DNA of 64,000 nucleotides from positions 30,047 through 94,046 of the forward strand of contig NZ_JAIXZS010000058.1 in assembly GCF_027489515.1 (NCBI RefSeq), written 5' to 3'. The stretch comes from Novosphingobium sp. (GTDB taxonomy: Bacteria; Pseudomonadota; Alphaproteobacteria; Sphingomonadales; Sphingomonadaceae). A program made the position numbers and the translations under genes. Position 1 is the stretch's first letter, and each line of letters starts with the position of its first letter. Shown piece by piece: positions 28,581-37,690 of the stretch. A model generated the notes under the pieces. That model did no database searches and was not told where the DNA came from. It saw nothing but the letters and a program-made list of their open reading frames with translations.

Positions 28581-29591
28581 CTAATCATCTTCGTCCTCGT
28601 ACCCTGTCAGCGCCAAAGCGCGGGCACGGCGCTGGTGGATCTCGCACCAGCGCAGAAGCGCCTCCTCTCGGCCGTGTGTGATCCATGTCTCGGCCGGATT
28701 TACGTCCGCAATGGTAGCTGTGAGTTCATCCCAGTCGGCATGATCGGAAATGACGAGTGGCAACTCCACCCCTCGCTGCCGCACCCGCTGCCGTACCCGC
28801 ATCCACCCTGATGCCATGGCTGTAACGGGGTCAGGCAGACGGCGGCTCCAGCGGTCGTTGAGCGCGGATGGCGGACATATCACGATGGCACCGGCAAGAT
28901 CAGCCTTGGGTACTCCGGCGGCGGGTCGCAGGTCGCCAAGAGGTACGCCTAGCTCCTCATAGAGGCGACACATGGTTTCCATCGCACCATGGAGATAGAT
29001 CGGATCATGCCAGCCCGCGTTGCGTAGCTCGGCGATGACTCGCTGCGCTTTCCCCAGCGCGTAGGCGCCAACAAGGATGCAGCGCTCTGGGTTCGCGGAA
29101 CAGGCCGCGAGCAGGCGCGCGATCTCCTCGCCAATCGGCGGATGGCGGAATACGGGAAGGCCAAAGGTCGCCTCTGTGATGAAGAGATCGCAGGGCGTGA
29201 CCGCAAAGGGCTGGCAAGTGGGGTCCGGGCTACGCTTGTAGTCACCGGTGACGATGATCCGCTCACCCGCATGTTCAAGCAGGATCTGTGCTGAACCCAG
29301 AACGTGCCCGGCGGGTAGAAACGTTGCAGTGACGCCTCCACCGAGCGCAACTGGTTCGTGATACTCGGCCGGCAGCGCTCCATCTGCAACGCCGTAACGG
29401 ACTGCCATGATCGCAAGTGTCGCGGGAGTGGCCATTGTCTGCGCATGTCCGCCCCGTGCATGATCCGCGTGGCCATGCGTGACCAGCGCCCTGCCGACGG
29501 GACGCGCCGGATCGATCCACGCATCTGCGGGAACGATTCGAATGCCCATAGGCTCCGCTTTGATCCACGTGAAACAGCCGGCCATGGCCAT
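28581..29591 (-). CDS. Ligase-associated DNA exonuclease (MBL fold)
   Basis: The 336-residue protein is the metallo-beta-lactamase/beta-CASP-type nuclease that accompanies the ATP-dependent ligase. The zinc motif is THGHADH (His39, His41, Asp43, His44), followed by VTGDYK and FITEATFGLP. Two ATGs (29591, 29585) are possible starts. A TTG further upstream at 29627 is less likely because it lies inside the clpA terminator hairpin. The known pathway role, from Pseudomonas and mycobacterial studies of the family, is 3'-end processing during repair of damaged DNA. Confidence 0.9.
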   Translation of the reverse strand: MAMAGCFTWIKAEPMGIRIVPADAWIDPARPVGRALVTHGHADHARGGHAQTMATPATLAIMAVRYGVADGALPAEYHEPVALGGGVTATFLPAGHVLGSAQILLEHAGERIIVTGDYKRSPDPTCQPFAVTPCDLFITEATFGLPVFRHPPIGEEIARLLAACSANPERCILVGAYALGKAQRVIAELRNAGWHDPIYLHGAMETMCRLYEELGVPLGDLRPAAGVPKADLAGAIVICPPSALNDRWSRRLPDPVTAMASGWMRVRQRVRQRGVELPLVISDHADWDELTATIADVNPAETWITHGREEALLRWCEIHQRRARALALTGYEDEDD

Positions 29592-29625
29592 GAAATGGCG
29601 CAGACACCGCCAGTGCGCCAGAGAC

Positions 29626-29655
29626 AAAAAGGGCGGAAACCCGAAGGTTCCGCCC
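29626..29655 (-). terminator. Rho-independent terminator of clpA
   Basis: A hairpin with the arms GGGCGGAA (29631-29638) and TTCCGCCC (29648-29655), extended by two base pairs around a bulged A, is followed on the minus strand by a run of five T (29630-29626). It lies 32 bases past the clpA stop codon. Confidence 0.85.
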
Positions 29656-29686
29656 CAATTGCTTCAACCAGCGCTGTCGGCAGGCC

Positions 29687-32062
29687 TCAAGCCTCGTCGG
29701 CGTTCGGCTCCTCCGCCGTGGCTGCACCGCCCTTGCCCTTGCGCGCCTTCTTCTTGACGAGCTTGGGCGCTGCCGGGGTCAACTCGAACGACAGTGCAGT
29801 CGCCTTGCCTTCCTCTTCTTTGAGGCTGACGTGGACCTCACCGCCGTTGGCGAGCTTGCCGAACAGCAGTTCCTCGGCAAGCGGCTTCTTCACCTTCTCC
29901 TGGATCACCCGACCCATCGGACGTGCGCCATACAGACGGTCGTAACCCTGCTTGGCAAGCCAAGCGCGGGCATCGCTATCGAACTGGATGTGCACGTTCT
30001 GCTCCGCCAGCTGAAGTTCGAGCTGGAGGATGAACTTGTCGACCACGCGGCTGACGACCTCAGGCGGCAGGTACGCGAAGGGTACGATTGCATCGAGCCG
30101 GTTGCGGAACTCGGGGGTGAACATCTTCTTCACCGCCTCGTCTCCCGCGTCAGCCTTGGACACGTCACCGAAGCCGATCCCCTGACGAGCCATGTCGCTG
30201 GCGCCGGCATTGGTCGTCATGATCAGCACAACATTGCGGAAATCGACCGTCTTGCCATGATGATCGGTAAGCCGGCCGTTATCCATGACCTGTAGCAGGA
30301 TGTTGAACAGGTCCGGGTGCGCCTTCTCGATCTCGTCGAGGAGCAGGACGCAGTGTGGCTGCTGGTCGATCGCATCGGTAAGCAGACCGCCCTGATCGAA
30401 GCCGACGTAGCCCGGAGGCGCACCGATGAGGCGGCTGACCGAATGGCGCTCCATGTATTCGGACATGTCGAAGCGCTGCAGCGGGATACCCATGATCTGG
30501 GCGAGGCTGCGCGCAACTTCAGTCTTGCCAACACCGGTCGGGCCCGAGAACAGGAACGAGCCGATCGGCTTGTCCGGATCGCGCAGGCCCGCACGGCTGA
30601 GCTTCATGGCCGAAGACAGCACCTCAATGGCCTTGTCCTGACCGAACACCAGCCGCTTGAGATCGCGGTCAAGATGTTCGAGTACCTTCTTGTCGTCGCT
30701 GGAGACCGACTTGGGCGGTATGCGCGCCATGGTCGCGATGACCTGCTCGATCTCGCGTGCAGTGATCACTTTCTTGCGCTTTGAAGGCGGCACCAGCATC
30801 TGCATCGCGCCAACCTCGTCGATCACATCGATCGCCTTGTCCGGCAGCTTGCGGTCATTGATGTAACGTGCCGACAGTTCGACAGCAGTCTTGATCGCAT
30901 CCGGCGTGTAGCGCACCTTGTGGTGCTCCTCGAAGGCCGTACGGAGGCCCTTGAGGATCTTGATCGTGTCCTCGATCGTCGGTTCGTTCACATCGATCTT
31001 CTGGAACCGGCGCAGCAGCGCACGGTCTTTCTCGAAGTGATTGCGGAATTCCTTGTAGGTGGTCGAGCCGATGCAGCGGATCGTGCCGCCCGACAGCGCA
31101 GGCTTCAGGAGATTTGAGGCGTCCATCGCCCCGCCACTGGTTGCACCGGCGCCGATCACGGTGTGAATCTCGTCGATGAACAGGATCGCATGCGGCATCT
31201 TCTCGAGTTCCGAGACGACCTGCTTGAGCCGTTCCTCGAAATCGCCGCGATAGCGCGTGCCAGCAAGCAGCGCGCCCATGTCGAGCGAGTAGATTACCGC
31301 CTCGCTAAGGACTTCGGGTACTTCGCCTTCGACAATCTTGCGAGCGAGGCCTTCTGCGATGGCCGTCTTGCCCACGCCGGGATCACCCACATAGAGCGGA
31401 TTGTTCTTGGAGCGGCGGCACAGGATCTGGATCGTGCGGTCCACTTCGGGGCCACGCCCGATCAGCGGATCGACCTTTCCGTTCAGCGCTTTCTCGTTGA
31501 GATTGACTGTGAACTGGTCGAGCGCGGAATCCTTCTTGGCGCCGCTCTTGGCATCCGTCTTTTCTTCCTGCTGCGGCTGGGCCTCTTCGCTGCCCTTGGG
31601 GCTGCGGCTTTCCACCTGGCGACCGCCCTTGCCAATGCCGTGGCTGATAAAGCTCACAGCATCGAGCCGGCTCATATCCTGCTGCTGCAGGAAATAGACC
31701 GCATATGAGTCGCGTTCCGAGAACAGCGCCACGAGCACATTCGCGCCGGTCACTGTATCTTTCCCCGAGGACTGCACGTGGAGGATGGCGCGCTGGATCA
31801 CGCGCTGGAAGCCCGCCGTTGGCTGGGGGTCGGCTTTGTCCTGGGTCTTGAGCGATTGATACTCCTGATCGAGGTACTGGCGAACGACTTCGCCGAGATC
31901 GCCCAGATCGACGCCGCAAGCCTGCATGACTTGCGCTGCATCCGGGTCGTCGATCAGTGCGAGCAGAAGATGCTCCAGAGTCGCATACTCGTGGCTGCGC
32001 TCCGATGCATTGCTGAGCGCAGAATGCAGCGTCTTCTCAAGGCTTTGCGCGAAACTGGGCAT
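29687..32062 (-). CDS. clpA: ATP-dependent Clp protease ATP-binding subunit ClpA
   Basis: ClpA unfolds substrates and feeds them to ClpP; with ClpS it also degrades N-end-rule proteins. The 791-residue protein has the N-domain repeats (SFAQSLEKTLHSA), two AAA modules with Walker A sequences GDPGVGKT and SGPTGVGKT, and the ClpP-docking IGF loop (RQGIGFGD). The ATG at 32062 is preferred over the upstream one at 32128. clpS, usually just upstream, is not adjacent. A strong terminator follows the gene. Confidence 0.96.
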   Translation of the reverse strand: MPSFAQSLEKTLHSALSNASERSHEYATLEHLLLALIDDPDAAQVMQACGVDLGDLGEVVRQYLDQEYQSLKTQDKADPQPTAGFQRVIQRAILHVQSSGKDTVTGANVLVALFSERDSYAVYFLQQQDMSRLDAVSFISHGIGKGGRQVESRSPKGSEEAQPQQEEKTDAKSGAKKDSALDQFTVNLNEKALNGKVDPLIGRGPEVDRTIQILCRRSKNNPLYVGDPGVGKTAIAEGLARKIVEGEVPEVLSEAVIYSLDMGALLAGTRYRGDFEERLKQVVSELEKMPHAILFIDEIHTVIGAGATSGGAMDASNLLKPALSGGTIRCIGSTTYKEFRNHFEKDRALLRRFQKIDVNEPTIEDTIKILKGLRTAFEEHHKVRYTPDAIKTAVELSARYINDRKLPDKAIDVIDEVGAMQMLVPPSKRKKVITAREIEQVIATMARIPPKSVSSDDKKVLEHLDRDLKRLVFGQDKAIEVLSSAMKLSRAGLRDPDKPIGSFLFSGPTGVGKTEVARSLAQIMGIPLQRFDMSEYMERHSVSRLIGAPPGYVGFDQGGLLTDAIDQQPHCVLLLDEIEKAHPDLFNILLQVMDNGRLTDHHGKTVDFRNVVLIMTTNAGASDMARQGIGFGDVSKADAGDEAVKKMFTPEFRNRLDAIVPFAYLPPEVVSRVVDKFILQLELQLAEQNVHIQFDSDARAWLAKQGYDRLYGARPMGRVIQEKVKKPLAEELLFGKLANGGEVHVSLKEEEGKATALSFELTPAAPKLVKKKARKGKGGAATAEEPNADEA

Positions 32063-32169
32063 GGCAGTTCTTTCTCGTCGGCCGTCAATTGACCGATTGC
32101 GGCTGGTTCCCTTGCGGGAGATGAACATGCTTGCGCTTAACCGGGGCTAAACCGAAGCTGCGCAAAAGT

Positions 32170-32192
32170 GACATCCGGTCGGACCCGATGTC
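32170..32192. repeat. Imperfect inverted repeat in the clpA upstream region
   Basis: GACATCCGGTC (32170-32180) and GACCCGATGTC (32182-32192) are inverted copies with one mismatch and a single central base. It lies 108 bases upstream of clpA and 54 bases past the DUF1192 stop codon. It could be an operator for clpA or part of a DUF1192 terminator; a T-tract after it on the minus strand is only four bases long. Confidence 0.45.
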
Positions 32193-32245
32193 CGCCTTGG
32201 TGACGATATGGGTACGCCGCCCGCTAACGTGAAGGGCGGCGCAGC

Positions 32246-32467
32246 TCATGATCCACTGCCCTGTGGTGAGGGCGCACCAAACAGAGCCTCCGCCGCCCGC
32301 CGATGAGCAGCAGCCTTGTCCCGATGAGCAATCACGCGAGCGATCTCTGCTTCAAGTCGCGCGACCCGTTCATCGAGTTCATGGTGAGAATAACTGTCAA
32401 GCGGCTCCAGCGCCAGTTGGCTGGCCAGATCGCCTTTCGGGCGCGGGCGCTCTTCTAGTTCCATCAC
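32246..32467 (-). CDS. DUF1192 small protein
   Basis: This 73-residue protein matches DUF1192, with the conserved SYSHHELDERVARLEAEIARV helix (about residues 25-45) and a Lys/Arg/Ala-rich C-terminal half. It is likely a small helical, possibly coiled-coil protein. The family is known from alphaproteobacteria and has no assigned function. It is divergent from the quinone oxidoreductase gene and lies upstream of clpA on the same strand. Confidence 0.8.
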   Translation of the reverse strand: MMELEERPRPKGDLASQLALEPLDSYSHHELDERVARLEAEIARVIAHRDKAAAHRRAAEALFGAPSPQGSGS

Positions 32468-32592
32468 CCGTACTTTGTGACCGCATGAGCCTTGCTGTCA
32501 ACCGGCTCCGTAGGTACTTGGCGCAGCTAACTGTTAACCAACTCGCGGCGCGAACTGATACCACGCGGCCGCATCGGATCAGGGGGCATGGC

Positions 32593-33597
32593 ATGAAGCC
32601 GGTACCAGCGACGATGATCGCCGTGGGATTTGATTCGCCCGGTGCGCCTGATGTGCTTCGGCCGGAAACCATGCCCGTCCCGGCGCCCGGCCCCGGTCAG
32701 GTCCTTGTCCGTGTCGCATATGCTGGCGTCAACCGCCCCGACGTCATCCAGAGGCAAGGATTCTATCCGCCACCGCCAGGTGCTTCCCCCATTCCCGGCC
32801 TCGAGATTTCGGGCCAGATAGTCGCGACGGGTGCTGGCGTTACGACGCCTTTCGTTGGCCAGATGGTGTGTGCGCTTGTCGCTGGTGGCGGATATGCCGA
32901 GTACTGCGTGGCCGAGGCTGCGCTATGCCTGCCTGTGCCGGAAGGTTTGCCGCTTGATCAGGCGGCGGCGTTGCCGGAGACGCTGTTTACGGTCTGGCAC
33001 AATGTGTTCGAACGCGGTTGGGCGACTGAGGGCGAACGTGTGCTGGTGCATGGTGGCACCAGCGGAATCGGCACCATGGCAATTCTGCTTGGCAAGCTCT
33101 TCGGCCTTGAGGTGATCGTGACATGCGGCGGGCCAGACAAGTGCGCCGCGGCCCTCGCGCTCGGTGCGGCTCATGCCATCGACTACAAAGCCACCGATTT
33201 TGTCGAGGAAGTGGCGCGAATCACTGAGGGCGCCGGTGTGCATCTTGTGCTCGACATGGTTGCCGGCGATTACGTGGCTCGAAATCTGAAGTGTCTTGCG
33301 GAAGACGGACGTCACGTGACCATCGCAGTCCAGGGCGGTGTCCGGGCCGAGCTCAACATGGCCGAAGTCATGCGGCGCAGATTGACGCTTACTGGCTCAA
33401 CGCTGCGACCTAGATCAAATGAATTCAAAAGCTTGCTTGCCGACGAGATCCACAAGACCGTGTGGCCGCTGGTTGCCGAAGGGCTGCTTCGGCCGGTGAT
33501 GGACAGGGCCATTCCGCTTGATGAGGCGGCAGCTGCGCATGCGCGGATGGAAGCCGGGGCGCACATCGGCAAGATTGTGCTTGCGGCCAATCCATGA
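32593..33597 (+). CDS. NAD(P)H-quinone oxidoreductase (PIG3-like)
   Basis: The 334-residue enzyme belongs to the zinc-free medium-chain dehydrogenases. It shows AGVNRPDVIQRQG and YPPPPGAS, features of the PIG3/TP53I3-like quinone reductases, and the nucleotide-binding HGGTSGIGTM motif. The ATG at 32593 is the first family-like start; the open frame runs further upstream without similarity. A terminator hairpin follows at 33679. Confidence 0.92.
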   Translation: MKPVPATMIAVGFDSPGAPDVLRPETMPVPAPGPGQVLVRVAYAGVNRPDVIQRQGFYPPPPGASPIPGLEISGQIVATGAGVTTPFVGQMVCALVAGGGYAEYCVAEAALCLPVPEGLPLDQAAALPETLFTVWHNVFERGWATEGERVLVHGGTSGIGTMAILLGKLFGLEVIVTCGGPDKCAAALALGAAHAIDYKATDFVEEVARITEGAGVHLVLDMVAGDYVARNLKCLAEDGRHVTIAVQGGVRAELNMAEVMRRRLTLTGSTLRPRSNEFKSLLADEIHKTVWPLVAEGLLRPVMDRAIPLDEAAAAHARMEAGAHIGKIVLAANP

Positions 33598-33678
33598 GGC
33601 ACAGAGCCACTCTGGTACGCGAATCGTAGGTAATGGGCTTGCCGTAGGCAGCCCCGTCGCCTACATCGCAGGCACGAT

Positions 33679-33710
33679 GGCCGCTCCGCAAGGGGCGGCC
33701 CTTATTGTTT
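33679..33710 (+). terminator. Rho-independent terminator after the quinone oxidoreductase gene
   Basis: The arms GGCCGCTCC (33679-33687) and GGGGCGGCC (33692-33700) pair with one G-T wobble around a GCAA loop and are followed by a T-rich tail (CTTATTGTTT). It separates the quinone oxidoreductase gene from trcR. Confidence 0.75.
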
Positions 33711-33732
33711 CCGCTGTCCGGAGGGGCTCCCC

Positions 33733-34440
33733 TTGAGCAACCAGTCAACCTTTCCGCTGATGCCTCATGCCACGGCATCGTGGCTTGTCGACAACACCGC
33801 ACTGACCTTCGAGCAGATTGCCGAATTCTGCGGCCTGCACATCCTCGAGGTACAGGCCATGGCCGACGATCTGGCCGGTGCCAAATACACCGGCCGTGAT
33901 CCGGTCCATTCGGGTGAACTCACTCAGAGCGAGATTGAGCGCGGGCAGGCCAATCCCGAGTATCGGCTGCGGATGCAGAAGGCGCCGATCGCGGTAAGCC
34001 GAACAAAGGGCCCGAGATACACGCCGGTATCCAAGCGGCAGGACAAGCCCGACGGCATCGCCTGGATTCTGCGCCATCATCCAGAGATATCGGATGCTCA
34101 GATCGGCAAGCTGATCGGCACGACGCGCAATACTATTGCGGCGATCCGGGATCGCAGCCATTGGAATATCTCCAACATCAACCCGAAGGACCCGGTTACG
34201 CTCGGTCTCTGCTCTCAGCGTGAACTGGATGCATTGGTAGCAAAGGCGGCAAAGCGGGCCGGGATCGAGGAAGACGATACGGCAAGCAATCTGCGTCTGG
34301 GCAGTGACCGCGAAGCGCTGATCGAGGAGCTGCGTGCCGAACGCGAAGCCCAGGCCAAGGCCGCATCGCAGGCTGCGCAGGAAGCCGAAGCAGCCGCATG
34401 GCTTGAGGCGCGGCGGGCAGAAGGCCTTTCCGACAGCTGA
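33733..34440 (+). CDS. trcR: DUF1013 protein, homologue of cell-cycle regulator TrcR
   Basis: The 235-residue protein matches DUF1013, named TrcR in Caulobacter as a cell-cycle transcription regulator. The core has WLVDNTALTFEQIAEFCGLH (a helix-turn-helix-like start), YRLRMQKAPIAVSRTKG, and a second helical region with IGKLIGTTRNTI. The C-terminus is a charged Ala/Glu-rich helix. It starts at TTG 33733 with GGAGGGG upstream. It ends just before a strong bidirectional terminator and is convergent with the bactofilin gene. Confidence 0.85.
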   Translation: MSNQSTFPLMPHATASWLVDNTALTFEQIAEFCGLHILEVQAMADDLAGAKYTGRDPVHSGELTQSEIERGQANPEYRLRMQKAPIAVSRTKGPRYTPVSKRQDKPDGIAWILRHHPEISDAQIGKLIGTTRNTIAAIRDRSHWNISNINPKDPVTLGLCSQRELDALVAKAAKRAGIEEDDTASNLRLGSDREALIEELRAEREAQAKAASQAAQEAEAAAWLEARRAEGLSDS

Positions 34441-34484
34441 TCGGCTGTCAGCAGTTGCTGTCACACGAAGGCCTTGGCCTTCTC

Positions 34485-34512
34485 AAAACCCCTCTCTCGC
34501 GAGAGGGGTTTT
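34485..34512. terminator. Bidirectional terminator between trcR and bactofilin
   Basis: A perfect 12-base-pair stem, AAAACCCCTCTC against GAGAGGGGTTTT, with a TCGC loop, has T-rich sequence on either strand past the stem. It can end both trcR (plus strand) and the bactofilin gene (minus strand). A second small palindrome at 34467-34482 lies just before it. Confidence 0.92.
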
Positions 34513-34517
34513 CTTTT

Positions 34518-34940
34518 CTAGCTAGCTAAATCCAAAAGCGTATTGCTATCGACGGGCTCTAGGCCGTGGCTGAGACGACCGTCGATATGGGCGCCCTGCT
34601 CGATCGTCAGAACATCGTACTTTACATCGCCGTGAATGCGGGCGGTCTTGAGTACCACAAGCTGGCTCACCTCGATGCCGCCGCGCACCGTCCCGGCCAG
34701 CCGAGCGGTCTGTGCGCGAATGGCGCCATGGATTGCGCTCGCTTCGCCTTGCACAAGGCCCGAGCACGTGATGTCGCCTTCGATATGGCCATCGATGTGC
34801 AATTCCGCGCTGGCGGTAATGTCACCCTTCACGGCAAGATCGGCCCCGAGCACGGAAAAGGTTGGCGCGGCCATAGCGTTAGCCTGCCCGGCCGTCCGGG
34901 AGATCATGTCCGTTCCCGGTACTGGCTTTTTGGAAAACAT
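34518..34940 (-). CDS. Bactofilin family cytoskeletal protein
   Basis: Bactofilins form nucleotide-free filaments on the inner membrane and often organise peptidoglycan enzymes. The 140-residue protein begins with MFSKK, then a short flexible tail, then the beta-helical core with the repeats ITASAELHIDGHIEGDI, VQGEASAIHGAI and AGTVRGGIEVS. The start at 34940 lies inside the upstream M23 peptidase gene (62-base overlap in another frame), which makes co-expression certain if both starts are right. Known bactofilins in other bacteria work with M23 peptidases, and this arrangement fits that. Confidence 0.9.
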   Translation of the reverse strand: MFSKKPVPGTDMISRTAGQANAMAAPTFSVLGADLAVKGDITASAELHIDGHIEGDITCSGLVQGEASAIHGAIRAQTARLAGTVRGGIEVSQLVVLKTARIHGDVKYDVLTIEQGAHIDGRLSHGLEPVDSNTLLDLAS

Positions 34941-36138
34941 GCGGCATCGCCTCCAGAAACGGTCGCGGATCTACCGGACGGTCGGCGATCCGCACTTCAA
35001 AATGCAAATGAGGTCCGGTTGAGCGACCACTACTGCCGATCGCGCCGATGATCCGGCCCGGCTCGACGACCTGCCCAACGCGGGCGAGGATCCGCGACAT
35101 GTGCGCGTAGCGGGTCAGCAAACCATTGCCATGGGTGATTTCCACACAGTTGCCATAACCCTGCTTCATACCGGTGAAGCTCACCGTGCCAGTTGCCGCA
35201 GCGAGGATGGGCGCACCGATCGGACCGCGGAAATCCAGTCCGGCATGGAATGCGCCGCCGCCCGTAAACGGGTCGACACGGTAGCCGAACCCGCTCGAGA
35301 TATAATCAAGACTGGCTGGAAGCGTGTTCGGAATGCGGACCAGCGCCTGTTCCATCGCGCTCATGCGGGCGAGACTGGCACCAAAACGGGCAAACCGTGG
35401 ATCAAGACTGTTGCCGGGGCCCGTGAACATGGGAATCAGGGGGCCGCCCATCGCGTTTCGGTTTGATGCCGCCACAAGGCGCGGATTCAAGCCAAGACGT
35501 TGCATCGCCAACTCTGCGCGGGCCGATCGCGCATCGGCATAGCGGGTCAGTGCCTCGATGAACGCAAGCTGCCGCTTCTCGATCTGCGCGAGGCCGGTCG
35601 CTTCGGGCAGGATCATCGAGATCTTGCGTACGGTTTTGCTTGCTTCCTCGGTGCTATCAGAAACTGTCCCCGTCGGCAGTGTCTTCGGGAGCGGCCCGAT
35701 CGCGCCCTGCACGCTTTTTTCGATGAAATCCTGGCGCTTCGCCAGATCGCTCGCGACAGAGCCAATACCCGATCGATATTTCGCCACTCTGCTTTCGGCC
35801 GTTGCGACGGCAGCCTCGCGTTCCAGCAATGAAGCCTGATTATAAACGGCGATGGCTTGGCTAATGACCATCCAGCCCATCATCAGAACCCAGAGCAGAA
35901 CGGCGCCAGCGACTGCGCCCGCCACACGCATCTGCATTCGCGCCGAAACGCGAATGAAACGGACATGCCCGTTGGAGCGCATGAAGAATTCACGGTCGGG
36001 GAACCAGTTGCGGACGCGCTCATTCAGAGTTTGCCAGCGCGACTGCGGCTCACCACCTTGCGCAGGCGGCTTCGCCTTGGCCCGAGTTGTTGCAGGTAAG
36101 ATAGCGACCCCCGTCCCTATGCGTTGCTTTATCGTCAC
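34879..36138 (-). CDS. M23 peptidoglycan metallopeptidase linked to bactofilin
   Basis: The 419-residue protein has a cytoplasmic N-terminus, one membrane helix (about 68-94), a coiled-coil region (about 95-240) and a complete M23 domain with HAGLDF and HLHFE zinc ligands. It should be an inner-membrane-anchored endopeptidase acting in the periplasm. Its gene overlaps the following bactofilin gene. It is divergent from proA, with 241 bases between them that hold two GANTC sites (36179 and 36308 area) and no gene I can support. Confidence 0.92.
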   Translation of the reverse strand: MTIKQRIGTGVAILPATTRAKAKPPAQGGEPQSRWQTLNERVRNWFPDREFFMRSNGHVRFIRVSARMQMRVAGAVAGAVLLWVLMMGWMVISQAIAVYNQASLLEREAAVATAESRVAKYRSGIGSVASDLAKRQDFIEKSVQGAIGPLPKTLPTGTVSDSTEEASKTVRKISMILPEATGLAQIEKRQLAFIEALTRYADARSARAELAMQRLGLNPRLVAASNRNAMGGPLIPMFTGPGNSLDPRFARFGASLARMSAMEQALVRIPNTLPASLDYISSGFGYRVDPFTGGGAFHAGLDFRGPIGAPILAAATGTVSFTGMKQGYGNCVEITHGNGLLTRYAHMSRILARVGQVVEPGRIIGAIGSSGRSTGPHLHFEVRIADRPVDPRPFLEAMPHVFQKASTGNGHDLPDGRAG

Positions 36139-36379
36139 GCGGGAGCGAGCCGCTTAGTCGTACCCCTCGTGCTGGTCGAATCGGCAGGGCGCGGAGCAGG
36201 ATGAGTCGTGCATTTGTGTCGATGAAGCGTGACCATCAAGGGATGAAGATCGCGAATTGCCCCATCACATCGCCAGTTATGGCCAAGGTAAACCGCCAAG
36301 TATTAGCGACTCGGCGGGGCGCTGGGCTCGCAAATCCATTCGGGCTGACAGGCTTGTCCCGTGGTGGTAAGGGCGCGCC

Positions 36380-37690
36380 ATGAACGCACTCGTATCCGCT
36401 TCTCCTGCTGTCGCTTCTGATCCCCAAGGCGGGGAAGTTATCGATGCGTCGGCCCTTGTCTTCAGGCTCGCGCGCGCCGGACGCGCGGCGCAACGTTCGC
36501 TTGCCATTATGCCGTCTTCGCGGCGGGCAGAAGCGCTGCAGCTTGGTGCAGCGGCGCTTCGGCGTGCGGCGCCGACAATTCTGGAAGCCAATGGTCAGGA
36601 TGTTGCCGACGGCGTCGCGGCTGGGCTCTCGGCTGCCATGGTGGACAGGCTGCGCCTTGATGAGGCGCGGATCGAGGCGATGGCTGCGGCTTTGGAACAG
36701 GTAGCCATACTTGACGATCCTGTCGGCCGGATCATGGACGAAAGTCGGCGCCCCAATGGCATTGTGCTGCGCCGGGTGCGTGTCCCGATCGGCCTGATCG
36801 GCATCATTTACGAAAGCCGTCCCAATGTCACCGCCGATGCCGCTGCGCTCTGCGTTCGCTCAGGCAACGCAGCTCTGTTGCGGGGCGGCAGTGAGGCGGC
36901 CCGATCGAATCGGGCGATCCACGCCGCGCTGGTTGAAGGCCTGGTCGAAGGCGGAGTACCCGCCGAAGTCGTGCAATTGGTGCCGACCCAGGACCGCGCC
37001 GCCGTCGGCGCCATGCTCGCGGCTGGTGGATTGATCGACATGATCGTCCCGCGCGGCGGCAAGAGCCTTGTGGCCCGGGTTCAGGCAGATGCGCGCGTGC
37101 CCGTGCTTGCGCATCTGGACGGGATCAACCACACCTATATCGACAGGTCTGCAGATCCTGCCATGGCGCGGGATATTGCGCTCAATGCCAAGATGCGCCG
37201 AACGGGTATTTGCGGGGCCATGGAGACGCTGCTGGTAGACGCGCAATTCCCTGATCCCCATGGGCTTGTCGCGCCGCTGCTGGGGTCTGGCTGCGAATTG
37301 CGCGGAGATGCCCGGGCCTGTGCGATCGATCGCCGGATCAAACCAGCTGATTCGGCCGACTGGGACACCGAGTATCTCGATGCCGTTCTCTCCGTGGCCG
37401 TGGTCGATGGCCTTGACGGCGCGCTTGAGCATATCGCGCGCCATGCTTCGGGCCATACCGACGCCATCGTCACCGATGACGATGACGCCGCAGCGCGCTT
37501 CCTTTCAGAAGTCGACAGCGCGATCGTGATGCACAATGCCTCAAGCCAGTTCGCCGATGGCGGAGAGTTTGGTTTGGGTGCGGAAATCGGCATCGCCACT
37601 GGGCGGCTTCACGCTCGCGGACCGGTCGCGTTGGAAGGACTCACCACTTACAAGTGGCTAGTGCTCGGCTCCGGTCAGATCCGACCCTGA
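36380..37690 (+). CDS. proA: Glutamate-5-semialdehyde dehydrogenase (ProA)
   Basis: ProA reduces gamma-glutamyl phosphate to glutamate semialdehyde in proline synthesis. The 436-residue protein is full length and shows RVPIGLIGIIYESRPNVT, GGKSLVARVQ, and the catalytic Cys region MRRTGICGAMETLL. The ATG has AAGGG upstream. proB is not here. The gene begins a long forward block: proA, nadD, rsfS, rlmH, envC, ctpA, dsbB, coq7. Confidence 0.97.
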   Translation: MNALVSASPAVASDPQGGEVIDASALVFRLARAGRAAQRSLAIMPSSRRAEALQLGAAALRRAAPTILEANGQDVADGVAAGLSAAMVDRLRLDEARIEAMAAALEQVAILDDPVGRIMDESRRPNGIVLRRVRVPIGLIGIIYESRPNVTADAAALCVRSGNAALLRGGSEAARSNRAIHAALVEGLVEGGVPAEVVQLVPTQDRAAVGAMLAAGGLIDMIVPRGGKSLVARVQADARVPVLAHLDGINHTYIDRSADPAMARDIALNAKMRRTGICGAMETLLVDAQFPDPHGLVAPLLGSGCELRGDARACAIDRRIKPADSADWDTEYLDAVLSVAVVDGLDGALEHIARHASGHTDAIVTDDDDAAARFLSEVDSAIVMHNASSQFADGGEFGLGAEIGIATGRLHARGPVALEGLTTYKWLVLGSGQIRP

